Below are positions 1 to 6,475 of a DNA stretch of 8,852 bases, piece after piece. Each line of letters begins with the position of its first letter. Within the stretch, counting starts at the first letter, position 1. The notes under the pieces were generated by a model that searched no databases, was not told the DNA's origin, and worked only from the letters and a program-made list of their open reading frames with translations. Origin of the DNA: Candidatus Arcticimaribacter sp. UBA7428 (GTDB taxonomy: Bacteria > Bacteroidota > Bacteroidia > Flavobacteriales > Flavobacteriaceae); assembly GCA_002477625.1 (NCBI GenBank), contig DLQQ01000061.1:1-8852 (forward strand). Direction: 5' to 3'. The translations under genes and the position numbers were made by a program.

Positions 1-2
1 CC

Positions 3-89
3 ATTAGTTTAAATGTGATTTACATTAAATTAGGCGGCTCTGTTAGCTATGACGACATCAAATTAGCCCTCGCATTCATCCAAGATTGA
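3..89 (+). CDS. C-terminal end of an unidentified protein (partial)
   Basis: This is an open frame entering from the left edge, 28 codons followed by TGA at 87-89. The tail includes YIKLGGSVSYDDIKLALAFIQD-stop, split here as YIKLGGSV and SYDDIKLALAFIQD. It is hydrophilic to amphipathic and has no membrane segment. The K-x-GG-x-V-x-Y pattern followed by a short helix faintly recalls the winged end of excisionase/MerR-like DNA-binding domains, but the spacing to the following Asp-Ile does not fit well, so I do not assign a function. Its stop codon directly touches the stop codon of miaA on the other strand. That the frame is coding is supported only by its clean stop at the gene boundary and plausible composition. 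Confidence 0.5.
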   Translation: MSLNVIYIKLGGSVSYDDIKLALAFIQD

Positions 90-986
90 TTAGTTGAGTC
101 TCTTTAAAACATCCTCCACAGAACACCCACCCGGAATCCATAATGCATCTTGATACCGCTTAAACCAAGTCATTTGTCTTTTGGCGTAGCGCCGTGTATT
201 CTTTTTAATTTCCTCTAGGGTCGTTTTTCTGTCTAAAATCCCTTCGAAATGGGAGAACCATTCTCGGTAACCTACAGTTTGCAGCGCATTGACATCTTTG
301 CAAGCGTAAAGACTTCGTGCTTCTGCTTCTAGACCAGAAACGACCATCTGATCGACCCGCTGGTTGATGCGTTCGTATAGGATTAGACGATCCCATTGGA
401 TGACGATCTTCTGTATTTTAAAGAAGGTAGGGGCTTTTTTATTGCCTAAAAAGCTGGAATAGGGTTGTCCGCTCGATAAGCAAACCTCTAAGGCCCGAAT
501 GAGCCGATGGGGGTTGCCCAAATCTACCTTTTGGTGATACACAGGGTCTACAGTTTTTAAGAGAGCTACCAGAGCCTCTATTCCTTCTTCTTGGAGTTGC
601 TTGTTCAATTGATCACGAGCCGCAGGATCAACTTCAGGGAAATCATCCAAACCCTCAAGTAGTGCATCGGCATAGAGTCCCGAACCACCGACTAAAATAA
701 GGGTGTCTTTGGTTTTAAAGAGTGTTTGTAAACAGTCCATTGCTTCCCGTTGAAAGCTTCCAATACTATAGGGCTCATGAATGCTGCGTTGCTGAATAAA
801 ATGATGTGGGGCTGCAGCTAATTCTTTTGGACTCGGCACGGCAGTTCCGATCGACATTTCTTTAAAAAACTGTCGGGAGTCACACGAAATAATCTCAGTA
901 TCAAAATGCTGTGCTAAGGCAATAGCCAAAGAAGTTTTTCCGCTGGCGGTTGGACCAGCAATGTAAAGTAAACGTTTAGAATTCAT
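90..986 (-). CDS. miaA: tRNA dimethylallyltransferase MiaA
   Basis: MiaA transfers the dimethylallyl group of DMAPP to N6 of A37 in tRNAs that read codons starting with U, giving i6A, which stabilises codon-anticodon pairing. The 298-residue protein has the usual family length. Seen directly: a P-loop GPTASGKT at residues 11-18; the D36-S37-R38-Q39 motif that follows the second strand and binds tRNA/substrate; H61-H62; GGSGLY at 100-105; TVGYREW near 237-243; and the basic C-terminal signature TRRYAKRQMTWFKR near 264-277. The ATG at 984-986 lies 11 nt inside the end of the upstream ion-channel gene, which implies translational coupling. It is the last gene of the minus-strand operon and ends flush against the opposing gene, with no hairpin terminator visible. 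The annotation is secure. Confidence 0.97.
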   Translation of the reverse strand: MNSKRLLYIAGPTASGKTSLAIALAQHFDTEIISCDSRQFFKEMSIGTAVPSPKELAAAPHHFIQQRSIHEPYSIGSFQREAMDCLQTLFKTKDTLILVGGSGLYADALLEGLDDFPEVDPAARDQLNKQLQEEGIEALVALLKTVDPVYHQKVDLGNPHRLIRALEVCLSSGQPYSSFLGNKKAPTFFKIQKIVIQWDRLILYERINQRVDQMVVSGLEAEARSLYACKDVNALQTVGYREWFSHFEGILDRKTTLEEIKKNTRRYAKRQMTWFKRYQDALWIPGGCSVEDVLKRLN

Positions 987-1806
987 CGTTCAAAGTACTT
1001 CCGCATTGATGACAAAATACGGCGCCGTCCTTATGCAGTTCATTGTTGCATTGTAAGCACGCTTGCGTATTGGTATCAACATCATTGCTTTGTAAGGCCA
1101 TTTCAGAAGATACAATCCCTGTGGGCACTGCAATGATTCCGTAACCCATAATCATAATAAAAGAGGCTAGAAGCTGCCCTAAGGGTGTTTGTGGTGCAAT
1201 ATCTCCGTAGCCTACTGTGGTCATGGTTACGATTGCCCAATAGATGCTTCGAGGGATACTCGTAAACCCACTGCTTTCTCCTTCGATCAGGTACATCAGG
1301 GTGCCAAAAATAATGCAGAGTATGAATACAGCAAAAAGGAAGACCGATATTTTCACTCTGCTGGCATACAAGGCTTTAATTAAGAAATTCGATTCTCCAA
1401 TGAAGCGGGCAACTTTTAAAATCCGAAAAATACGGAGTAACCGCAGGGCACGTAGGGCTATTAACGATTCGGATCCGACAAAAAAGAGGGATATGTATTT
1501 GGGAATAGTCGACAGTAGATCGATGATTCCGTAAAAGCTAAACACATAGCTAAAAGGCTTCTGAATGGCGATAAGACGGATGATGTATTCAGCTGAAAAC
1601 AAGCCTGTAATGACCCATTCTATGATGTTCAATTCAGTTTCGTATTGGGTGTGAATTGAAGCTACGCTTTCGAGCATAACCAAAACAACACTCAGTAGGA
1701 TGAGAATGAAAAGAATCAGATCGAAACGTTTCCCAGCTGGGGTGTCTGCTTCATAAACAATCTCATGAAGGCGGTGTTTCCAATACGGTGTTTTCTTAGA
1801 TTTCAT
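976..1806 (-). CDS. Voltage-gated K+ channel (Kv/KvAP type) with C-terminal zinc ribbon
   Basis: This 276-residue inner-membrane protein has the six-helix plan of a voltage-gated potassium channel. S1 is about residues 29-48 and S2 about 59-80. S3 contains D96. S4 has basic residues every third position (R119, R122, R125, R128, K131, R134), and S5 is about 153-174. The pore loop carries the K+ selectivity filter TVGYGD (197-202), and S6 is about 210-232. F70 and E73 in S2 and D96 in S3 match the charge-transfer centre of Kv channels, including the 23-residue E-to-D spacing of Kv1.2. After S6 a short cytosolic tail carries C250-x2-C253-x11-C265-x2-C268, a zinc ribbon with the CHQCGS ending. 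Four subunits would form the pore. It lies between the exonuclease fusion (24 nt upstream) and miaA (11 nt overlap). K+ selectivity and voltage dependence are inferred from motifs; the physiological role is unknown. Confidence 0.93.
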   Translation of the reverse strand: MKSKKTPYWKHRLHEIVYEADTPAGKRFDLILFILILLSVVLVMLESVASIHTQYETELNIIEWVITGLFSAEYIIRLIAIQKPFSYVFSFYGIIDLLSTIPKYISLFFVGSESLIALRALRLLRIFRILKVARFIGESNFLIKALYASRVKISVFLFAVFILCIIFGTLMYLIEGESSGFTSIPRSIYWAIVTMTTVGYGDIAPQTPLGQLLASFIMIMGYGIIAVPTGIVSSEMALQSNDVDTNTQACLQCNNELHKDGAVFCHQCGSTLNDEF

Positions 1807-1830
1807 CTTAGTTTGCGAAGTTATGAATTT

Positions 1831-3198
1831 TTATACGGTATCCAGATCAATGATTTTTTTGTAGCGTTGTTTACGTAGAAAACTTCGAATAACAGCTTGG
1901 GTATCTCGATTGTTGTCGATGGGAATTAAACGCTTTTCAATGGCTTCGACTGTCTTGATCTGATGATTTAACTTAAAATATCCATACCCTTGAAAAACAG
2001 ACTCTTTGATGTAAATAAAACTTTGCTCTCCTTGAGCTTTCCCTTTATCAATAATGAGCATGTTGCTGAGGGGATAGGCCAGTTCGTTTTGGATGTTCTC
2101 TAAGCGTTTGTTGTAGGCTTTTGTGGATTCATCCCCAACACAGGCACCTTTACAAACTTTAATTCCATGGCCGAAACAAGCTTTATTCGGATTCCCCAGA
2201 GAAGTTTGGCTTTCGCAAAGTTCAAAGGTGTCGATCCAGATTCGGAGCTTGCGGTTTGCATCTTTTTTATTCTTAAAAACCTCTAGGTATTGCCTTTCAT
2301 GAATAACCGGCTCGATGATTAAACGATGATAGGGAGTTGTTTCATCTAACCGAATTCCCATAGCAAAGTGGCGATACTTAAGTGCATGATTCAATACAGG
2401 CTGATTGCTTTTGATTTCGTGCTGTTCTTTGAGTAGGGCTATGCATTCGTTTCCACAAAGTTCATAGGATGCTCGAGCAAGTTTTTTTTGAATTTTTACC
2501 GCTTTTGCATTGTCTCCAGTCAAATGGCTAAGAACACGCTTTTTTATGTTTTTACTCTTTCCAATATAGATGATATTTCCTTCACTATCGTGTATGTAAT
2601 AAACTCCAATTTCGGAAGGTAACTTTTCAATGATGTTGAGGAATTTTGGAGATACTTTGTTTTTATTCAACTCTTTAACATAGGTACTGATGATCTCTTT
2701 TCCGCTGTCTTTTTCCAGTAATAATTTAAAAAGCTCCAAGGTCGCAAGGGCATCTCCATGAGCACGGTGCCGATCTGTTATTGGAATTCCAAGGGAGCGT
2801 ACTAGATTCCCGAGTTTATACGATTCTGCATCGGGGAGTAGCTTTTGAGATAATGCAACAGTACAGATGGATTGACTCTGGAAGGCATAACCCAACCTTC
2901 GGAATTCGGTTTGTAGGATGCGGTAATCAAACTCCGCATTATGCGCAACAATCACACAGCCTTCAGTGATTTCAACAATGCGTTTGGCGAGTTCAAAAAA
3001 TTTCGGTGCATTGACCAGCATCTTACTGTTGATGCCTGTTAAGCGCTCTACAAACGGTTGGATGTCCCGCAGTGGGTTCACTAAACTTGACAATTGATCT
3101 ACAACCTCTTGTCCATTGTATCGATAAACAGCAATTTCGGTAATTCCTTCTTCATTAAATTTGCCACCTGTGGTTTCTATATCAAGGATTGCATACAT
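1831..3198 (-). CDS. DEDDh exonuclease fused to GIY-YIG (UvrC/Cho-like) nuclease
   Basis: This 455-residue protein joins two nucleases. The N-terminal domain (about 1-165) is a DnaQ/PolC epsilon-like 3'-5' exonuclease with the DEDDh catalytic set visible: D6 and E8 in DIETTGG, D91 in AHNAEFD, then H144 and D149 in HRAHGDA. After a linker, a GIY-YIG endonuclease domain starts near 193: G198-V-Y200 and Y211-I-G213-K, R221, and probable catalytic E258 in ALLKE, followed by IKSNQPVLN as in UvrC. Further on, C341, C349 and C353 (the CKGAC segment) resemble the cysteine cluster of UvrC and Cho. I see no UVR (UvrB-binding) or helix-hairpin-helix domain as in full UvrC. The layout recalls the mycobacterial DnaQ-UvrC fusion Rv2191. 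A role in DNA repair or processing is inferred, not shown. It starts 3 nt after the yggS stop and has no Shine-Dalgarno sequence. Confidence 0.92.
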   Translation of the reverse strand: MYAILDIETTGGKFNEEGITEIAVYRYNGQEVVDQLSSLVNPLRDIQPFVERLTGINSKMLVNAPKFFELAKRIVEITEGCVIVAHNAEFDYRILQTEFRRLGYAFQSQSICTVALSQKLLPDAESYKLGNLVRSLGIPITDRHRAHGDALATLELFKLLLEKDSGKEIISTYVKELNKNKVSPKFLNIIEKLPSEIGVYYIHDSEGNIIYIGKSKNIKKRVLSHLTGDNAKAVKIQKKLARASYELCGNECIALLKEQHEIKSNQPVLNHALKYRHFAMGIRLDETTPYHRLIIEPVIHERQYLEVFKNKKDANRKLRIWIDTFELCESQTSLGNPNKACFGHGIKVCKGACVGDESTKAYNKRLENIQNELAYPLSNMLIIDKGKAQGEQSFIYIKESVFQGYGYFKLNHQIKTVEAIEKRLIPIDNNRDTQAVIRSFLRKQRYKKIIDLDTV

Positions 3199-3201
3199 CG
3201 G

Positions 3202-3858
3202 CTAATAATTTCTTGATCCAAAAATTTTACTACCAACACGTATCATGGTACTGCCTTCTTCAATGGCCAAGGCATAATCTCCACTCATTCCCATGGATAG
3301 CTCGTTTGCTTCTGGATGCTGCGTTTGTAGCCAGTTAAATTGTTGTTTTAGCATTTTAAATTCAGAGCGAATTTGATCTTGGTTATCAGTAAAAGTAGCC
3401 ATTCCCATCAATCCTTTGATTCGGATGTGGGGGAGTGGGTTTGTTTTTAAGTCGATAACTACGGCTTGGAGTTCCTCCTTGTTAAAACCAAACTTGCTAT
3501 CTTCTTGAGCAATATGCATTTGCAGTAAACAATCGATAACCCGATCGCTTTTCGCTGCTTGTTTGTTGATTTCTTTTAACAGTTTGTAGCGGTCTACTCC
3601 ATGAATCAAAGACACATAGGGTGCCATATATTTCACTTTATTGGTTTGCACGTTTCCAATCATATGCCATTGGATGTCCTTGGGAAGGGTTTCCCATTTT
3701 TGGGTCATTTCCTGGATTTTATTCTCCCCAAAAATCCGTTGCCCAGCGGCATAGGCTTCTTCAATGTCGGCATTGGGTTTTGTTTTTGAAACGGCAACCA
3801 AATGAACCTGCTTTGGAAGGCCTTCAAGAATAGAAAGGAGTTGCTTTTGAATACTCAT
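3202..3858 (-). CDS. yggS: YggS-family pyridoxal phosphate-binding homeostasis protein
   Basis: This is a 218-residue cytosolic protein of the PLPBP/YggS/YBL036C family. These proteins have a single-domain TIM barrel like the N-domain of alanine racemase, bind PLP and buffer vitamin B6 and amino-acid/keto-acid pools, with no known catalytic activity. K25 in AVSKTKP is the expected Schiff-base lysine. Other family signatures present are FGENKIQE (43-50), WHMIGNVQTNK (64-74), LMGMAT, and the phosphate-binding end SMGMSGD (188-194) with R207-x-G209. In the 64-74 motif many relatives have H where N69 stands; other members also vary there, so I do not read this as loss of function. The start ATG shares its A with the upstream TAA stop (TAATG), a strong sign of translational coupling to the hydroxyacyl-CoA dehydrogenase gene. 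Confidence 0.96.
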   Translation of the reverse strand: MSIQKQLLSILEGLPKQVHLVAVSKTKPNADIEEAYAAGQRIFGENKIQEMTQKWETLPKDIQWHMIGNVQTNKVKYMAPYVSLIHGVDRYKLLKEINKQAAKSDRVIDCLLQMHIAQEDSKFGFNKEELQAVVIDLKTNPLPHIRIKGLMGMATFTDNQDQIRSEFKMLKQQFNWLQTQHPEANELSMGMSGDYALAIEEGSTMIRVGSKIFGSRNY

Positions 3859-4745
3859 TATAGAAATTGAGTGGCTATGGTTGGGTTTCTGCGATCGGTA
3901 CGGTAATCATAAAAACCTATTCCTGATTTTACCCCTAGATTTCCAGCCTGAACCATGTTGACTAGGAGGGGAGCTGGTGCGTATTTGGCAGCTCCAAAGC
4001 CCTCGTGTAGGACTTCGAGAACCGAAAGGCAAACATCCAGTCCAATAAAATCGGCTAATTGTAAAGGACCCATGGGATGGCCCATACCCAACTTCATCAT
4101 ATGGTCTATTTCATATACGCCACCAATACCTTGAAAAAGGGTTTGAATGGCTTCATTGATCATTGGCAATAAGATGCGGTTAGCTACAAAGCCCGGATAA
4201 TCCTGAGCCAGCAAAGGGATTTTATCCAACTGTTTGGATAGGTCTAAAATTTGATTGAGTGTTTGCTCATCCGTTTTAAAACCTTGTATCACTTCGATCA
4301 GGCGCATCACCGGTACGGGATTCATAAAGTGTATACCGATTACTTTTTCGGGTCTATTGGTGAAGGAGGCAAGTTTTGTGATGGAAATTGAGGAAGTGTT
4401 TGTCGCTAAAATGCAATCTTTTGGTGCAACAGCATCCATCTGACGAAAAAGTTTTTCTTTTACCCCTATGTTTTCTGATGCAGCTTCGATAACCAAATCT
4501 GCATTTGCGAGGGCTTTATCTAAATCTGTTGAGGTTTGAATGCGATTGATGCTTGCCTCTTTTTCAGCTTCTGTTAAGATTGCTTTGGTAACCTGACGGT
4601 CTAGGTTTTTTTGAATTACTGCCAAAGCGCGTTCCAATTGGTCTTCGGAAAGATCAACCAACTGAACATTAAATTTGTTTTGAGCAAAGCAATGGGCAAT
4701 TCCATTGCCCATAGTACCACTTCCAATGACGGTTATGTTTTTCAT
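3858..4745 (-). CDS. hbd: 3-hydroxyacyl-CoA (3-hydroxybutyryl-CoA) dehydrogenase
   Basis: This is a 295-residue stand-alone dehydrogenase that oxidises (S)-3-hydroxyacyl-CoA, typically 3-hydroxybutyryl-CoA, to the 3-oxoacyl-CoA with NAD(P)+, or runs in reverse. The N-terminal Rossmann fold shows G8-x-G10-x-x-G13, and D31 at the end of strand two favours NAD over NADP. E87 in VIEAASE and TNTSS (115-119) follow. The catalytic dyad is H139 and E151 in HFMNPVPVMRLIE, with N142 beside it. The C-terminal helical domain has the PGFVANRILLPMINEA signature and GMGHPMGPLQLADFIGLD. No thiolase, crotonase or acyl-CoA ligase lies nearby, so the context does not tell whether it serves beta-oxidation, branched-chain or phenylacetate catabolism. 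It begins 7 nt after the Gfo/Idh/MocA stop. The family is certain; chain-length preference is inferred. Confidence 0.95.
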   Translation of the reverse strand: MKNITVIGSGTMGNGIAHCFAQNKFNVQLVDLSEDQLERALAVIQKNLDRQVTKAILTEAEKEASINRIQTSTDLDKALANADLVIEAASENIGVKEKLFRQMDAVAPKDCILATNTSSISITKLASFTNRPEKVIGIHFMNPVPVMRLIEVIQGFKTDEQTLNQILDLSKQLDKIPLLAQDYPGFVANRILLPMINEAIQTLFQGIGGVYEIDHMMKLGMGHPMGPLQLADFIGLDVCLSVLEVLHEGFGAAKYAPAPLLVNMVQAGNLGVKSGIGFYDYRTDRRNPTIATQFL

Positions 4746-4752
4746 TATATTC

Positions 4753-5721
4753 TTATTTAAAACAAGCTATTATTTGATGTGCAACACGCAATGCCTCTGT
4801 GGCGTGGCTTAGGGTTACAATCGGATCTGTATCATTTTGAATCGCAGCGGCAAAGGTATTGAGTTCTTCTAAGATAGCATTCGATTCTTCTATGGTTGGG
4901 GGTTCAAAATAGATTTGTTTTTTTACGCCCTCAGCATTTTGGAGGATCATATCGTATTCTCCTGGCTGCTCGGGGGCATCTTTCATTTTGACAACTTCTA
5001 CCTGCTTGGCTAAAAAATCAACTGCGATGTAGGCTTCTTTTTGAAAAAAGCGGGTTTTACGCATACTCTTAAGTGAAATTCTACTGGCGGTTAAATTGGC
5101 AACACATCCGTTTTCGAATTCGATACGAGCATTAGCAATGTCTGGTGTTTCACTGATTACAGCAACTCCTGAACCACTAACATGGGTAACTTTAGAGTTG
5201 ACAACACTGAGGATGACGTCGATGTCGTGAATCATCAAATCTAGGATAACGGGAACATCGGTACCTCTTGGATTGAATTCAGCCAAGCGATGTGCTTCGA
5301 TAAACATCGGATTTTCTATATGTTCTTTGATCGCTTTAAAGGCTGGATTAAAACGCTCTACATGCCCAACCTGGCCCTTGAGGTTCTTTTGGCTGGCTAA
5401 AGAAACAATTTCTTCGGCTTGTGCGACTGTTTGGGTAATTGGTTTTTCAATAAAAACATGCTTCCCTGCATTCAAACATTGAATTGCCATTTGATGATGA
5501 ACCATGGTTGGCGTGACGATATCAACCACATCGACTTCAACGAGAAGGGCTTCGATTGAATCAAAGGCAGTATACCCTTCTTTTTTAGCTAAGGCGTTGA
5601 CGGCAGTAGTATCGGGATCATAAAAACCCATTAATTCATAAGAATCCGATTCCTGAAGTAACCGTAAATGAATTTTACCTAAATGCCCAGCACCTAAAAC
5701 TCCTGCTCTCAACTTTTTCAT
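4753..5721 (-). CDS. Gfo/Idh/MocA-family NAD(P)-dependent oxidoreductase
   Basis: This is a 322-residue cytosolic dehydrogenase of the Gfo/Idh/MocA family, which usually oxidises a hydroxyl on a sugar, inositol or nucleotide sugar. The Rossmann motif G10-A-G12-H-L-G15 opens the protein, with D35 in FYDPD at the end of strand two. The family EKP motif is at 92-94, with K93 expected in catalysis. DLMIHDID (161-168) supplies the second active-site element, with H165. The GHVERFNPAF segment (119-128) together with DLMIHDID resembles UDP-GlcNAc 3-dehydrogenase (GnnA), which prepares diamino sugars for lipid A. That link is from memory of the motifs, and no partner aminotransferase (GnnB) or lipid A gene is in view. 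It is the first gene of the operon. An AAGGA Shine-Dalgarno-like sequence (5730-5734) sits 8 nt before the ATG, unlike its downstream neighbours. Substrate is unknown. Confidence 0.9.
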   Translation of the reverse strand: MKKLRAGVLGAGHLGKIHLRLLQESDSYELMGFYDPDTTAVNALAKKEGYTAFDSIEALLVEVDVVDIVTPTMVHHQMAIQCLNAGKHVFIEKPITQTVAQAEEIVSLASQKNLKGQVGHVERFNPAFKAIKEHIENPMFIEAHRLAEFNPRGTDVPVILDLMIHDIDVILSVVNSKVTHVSGSGVAVISETPDIANARIEFENGCVANLTASRISLKSMRKTRFFQKEAYIAVDFLAKQVEVVKMKDAPEQPGEYDMILQNAEGVKKQIYFEPPTIEESNAILEELNTFAAAIQNDTDPIVTLSHATEALRVAHQIIACFK

Positions 5722-5747
5722 TCTTTGTATCCTTGTTTTATGCTTTT

Positions 5748-5755
5748 CAAAGGTA
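5748..5755 (-). promoter_or_regulatory. Bacteroidota -7 promoter box for the six-gene operon
   Basis: The minus strand reads TACCTTTG, a full match to the TAnnTTTG -7 element of the Bacteroidota primary sigma factor. It lies 26 nt upstream of the Gfo/Idh/MocA start, which would give a leader of about 20 nt containing the AAGGA ribosome-binding sequence at 5730-5734. I do not see a good TTTG -33 element at the usual 19-21 nt spacing; the nearest is TTTA at 5779-5782. No comparable box is evident in the very short gaps inside the operon, so this is the likely promoter for all six genes. Confidence 0.65.
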
Positions 5756-5809
5756 CATTTTTAGACTTAATTTCTCTTTAAAGTTCCTAATAAAAGCCAA
5801 TTTATTGTT

Positions 5810-5817
5810 TATTTTTG
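5810..5817 (+). promoter_or_regulatory. Possible -7 promoter box for pcm
   Basis: TATTTTTG matches TAnnTTTG and lies only 5 nt before the chosen pcm start codon, so transcription would begin at or within a base or two of the ATG, giving a leaderless or nearly leaderless mRNA. The surrounding DNA is T-rich, so a chance match is possible, and no -33 TTTG is seen. It would form a divergent pair with the box at 5748-5755. Confidence 0.45.
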
Positions 5818-5822
5818 AAGTC

Positions 5823-6473
5823 ATGAATAAACCTATTGACGCAGCCAAACACCAAGGACAACGTAAACTTCTTATTGACCGACTTGCCTCTATGGGAATT
5901 TCAGATCGCCTGGTTTTAGATGCCATGCTTCAGGTACCCCGACATTGGTTTATGGATGTTGGTCTGGAATCACATGCCTACGATAATAAAGCCTTTCCTA
6001 TTGCTGCGGATCAAACAATTTCTCACCCCTATACCGTTGCCTTTCAGTCCCAGCTTTTAGAAGTAAAGGCAGGAGATCAAGTTTTAGAAATTGGAACAGG
6101 CTCGGGCTATCAAACTGCAGTTTTACTTGCTTTGGGTATAAAAACCTTTACCGTAGAACGGCAGCAAGAGCTTTTTAAAAAAACTAAACGTTTGTTTTCT
6201 AAGTTGAATTTATACCCCAAAAAAAATGTTTTTGGCGATGGCTATTTGGGTATGCCCGAAGATGCTCCTTTTCAAGGAATCGTCGTAACAGCAGGGGCGC
6301 CTGATGTCCCCAAGCCCTTACTTCAGCAACTGGTAGTGGGGGGGCGTTTGGTAATTCCTATTGGAACCGATGAGCAAATCATGACTCGATATACGCGTAC
6401 CTCTGAAAAAGAATTTGACAAAGAAACCTTCGGTGCTTTCCGCTTTGTTCCTATGCTAAAAGATAAGAATTGA
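5823..6473 (+). CDS. pcm: Protein-L-isoaspartate(D-aspartate) O-methyltransferase
   Basis: Pcm methylates isoaspartyl residues formed by ageing of proteins, using S-adenosylmethionine, and so starts their conversion back to aspartate. The 216-residue product has the family's usual length. Signatures: VPRHWF (38-43), the substrate-binding DQTISHPY-x-VA (63-73), SAM motif I EIGTGSGYQTA (89-99), then VTAGAP with the LVIPIG segment near the C-terminal third. The frame stays open to an ATG at 5733, but I chose the ATG at 5823. The extra 30 residues are hydrophobic and aromatic, have no counterpart in this cytosolic family, and their DNA would overlap both promoter boxes. The gene diverges from the six-gene operon and ends 2 nt before the opposing hydrolase gene. 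Confidence 0.95.
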   Translation: MNKPIDAAKHQGQRKLLIDRLASMGISDRLVLDAMLQVPRHWFMDVGLESHAYDNKAFPIAADQTISHPYTVAFQSQLLEVKAGDQVLEIGTGSGYQTAVLLALGIKTFTVERQQELFKKTKRLFSKLNLYPKKNVFGDGYLGMPEDAPFQGIVVTAGAPDVPKPLLQQLVVGGRLVIPIGTDEQIMTRYTRTSEKEFDKETFGAFRFVPMLKDKN

Positions 6474-6475
6474 GT

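Noticed and set aside
3..89. Excisionase/MerR-like DNA-binding end in the left partial gene.
   Set aside because: The K-x-GG and Tyr pattern is suggestive, but the distance to the Asp-Ile pair is wrong and only 28 residues are visible.
1189..1534. Plus-strand open frames antisense to the K+ channel gene.
   Set aside because: They lie wholly within a well-supported channel gene, have no recognisable motifs and no start signals; they are mirror frames.
5733..5822. 30-residue N-terminal extension of pcm from an upstream ATG, looking like a membrane or signal segment.
   Set aside because: Pcm is cytosolic and starts around the 5823 ATG; the extension DNA contains both divergent promoter boxes, and the hydrophobic look follows from T-rich spacer DNA.
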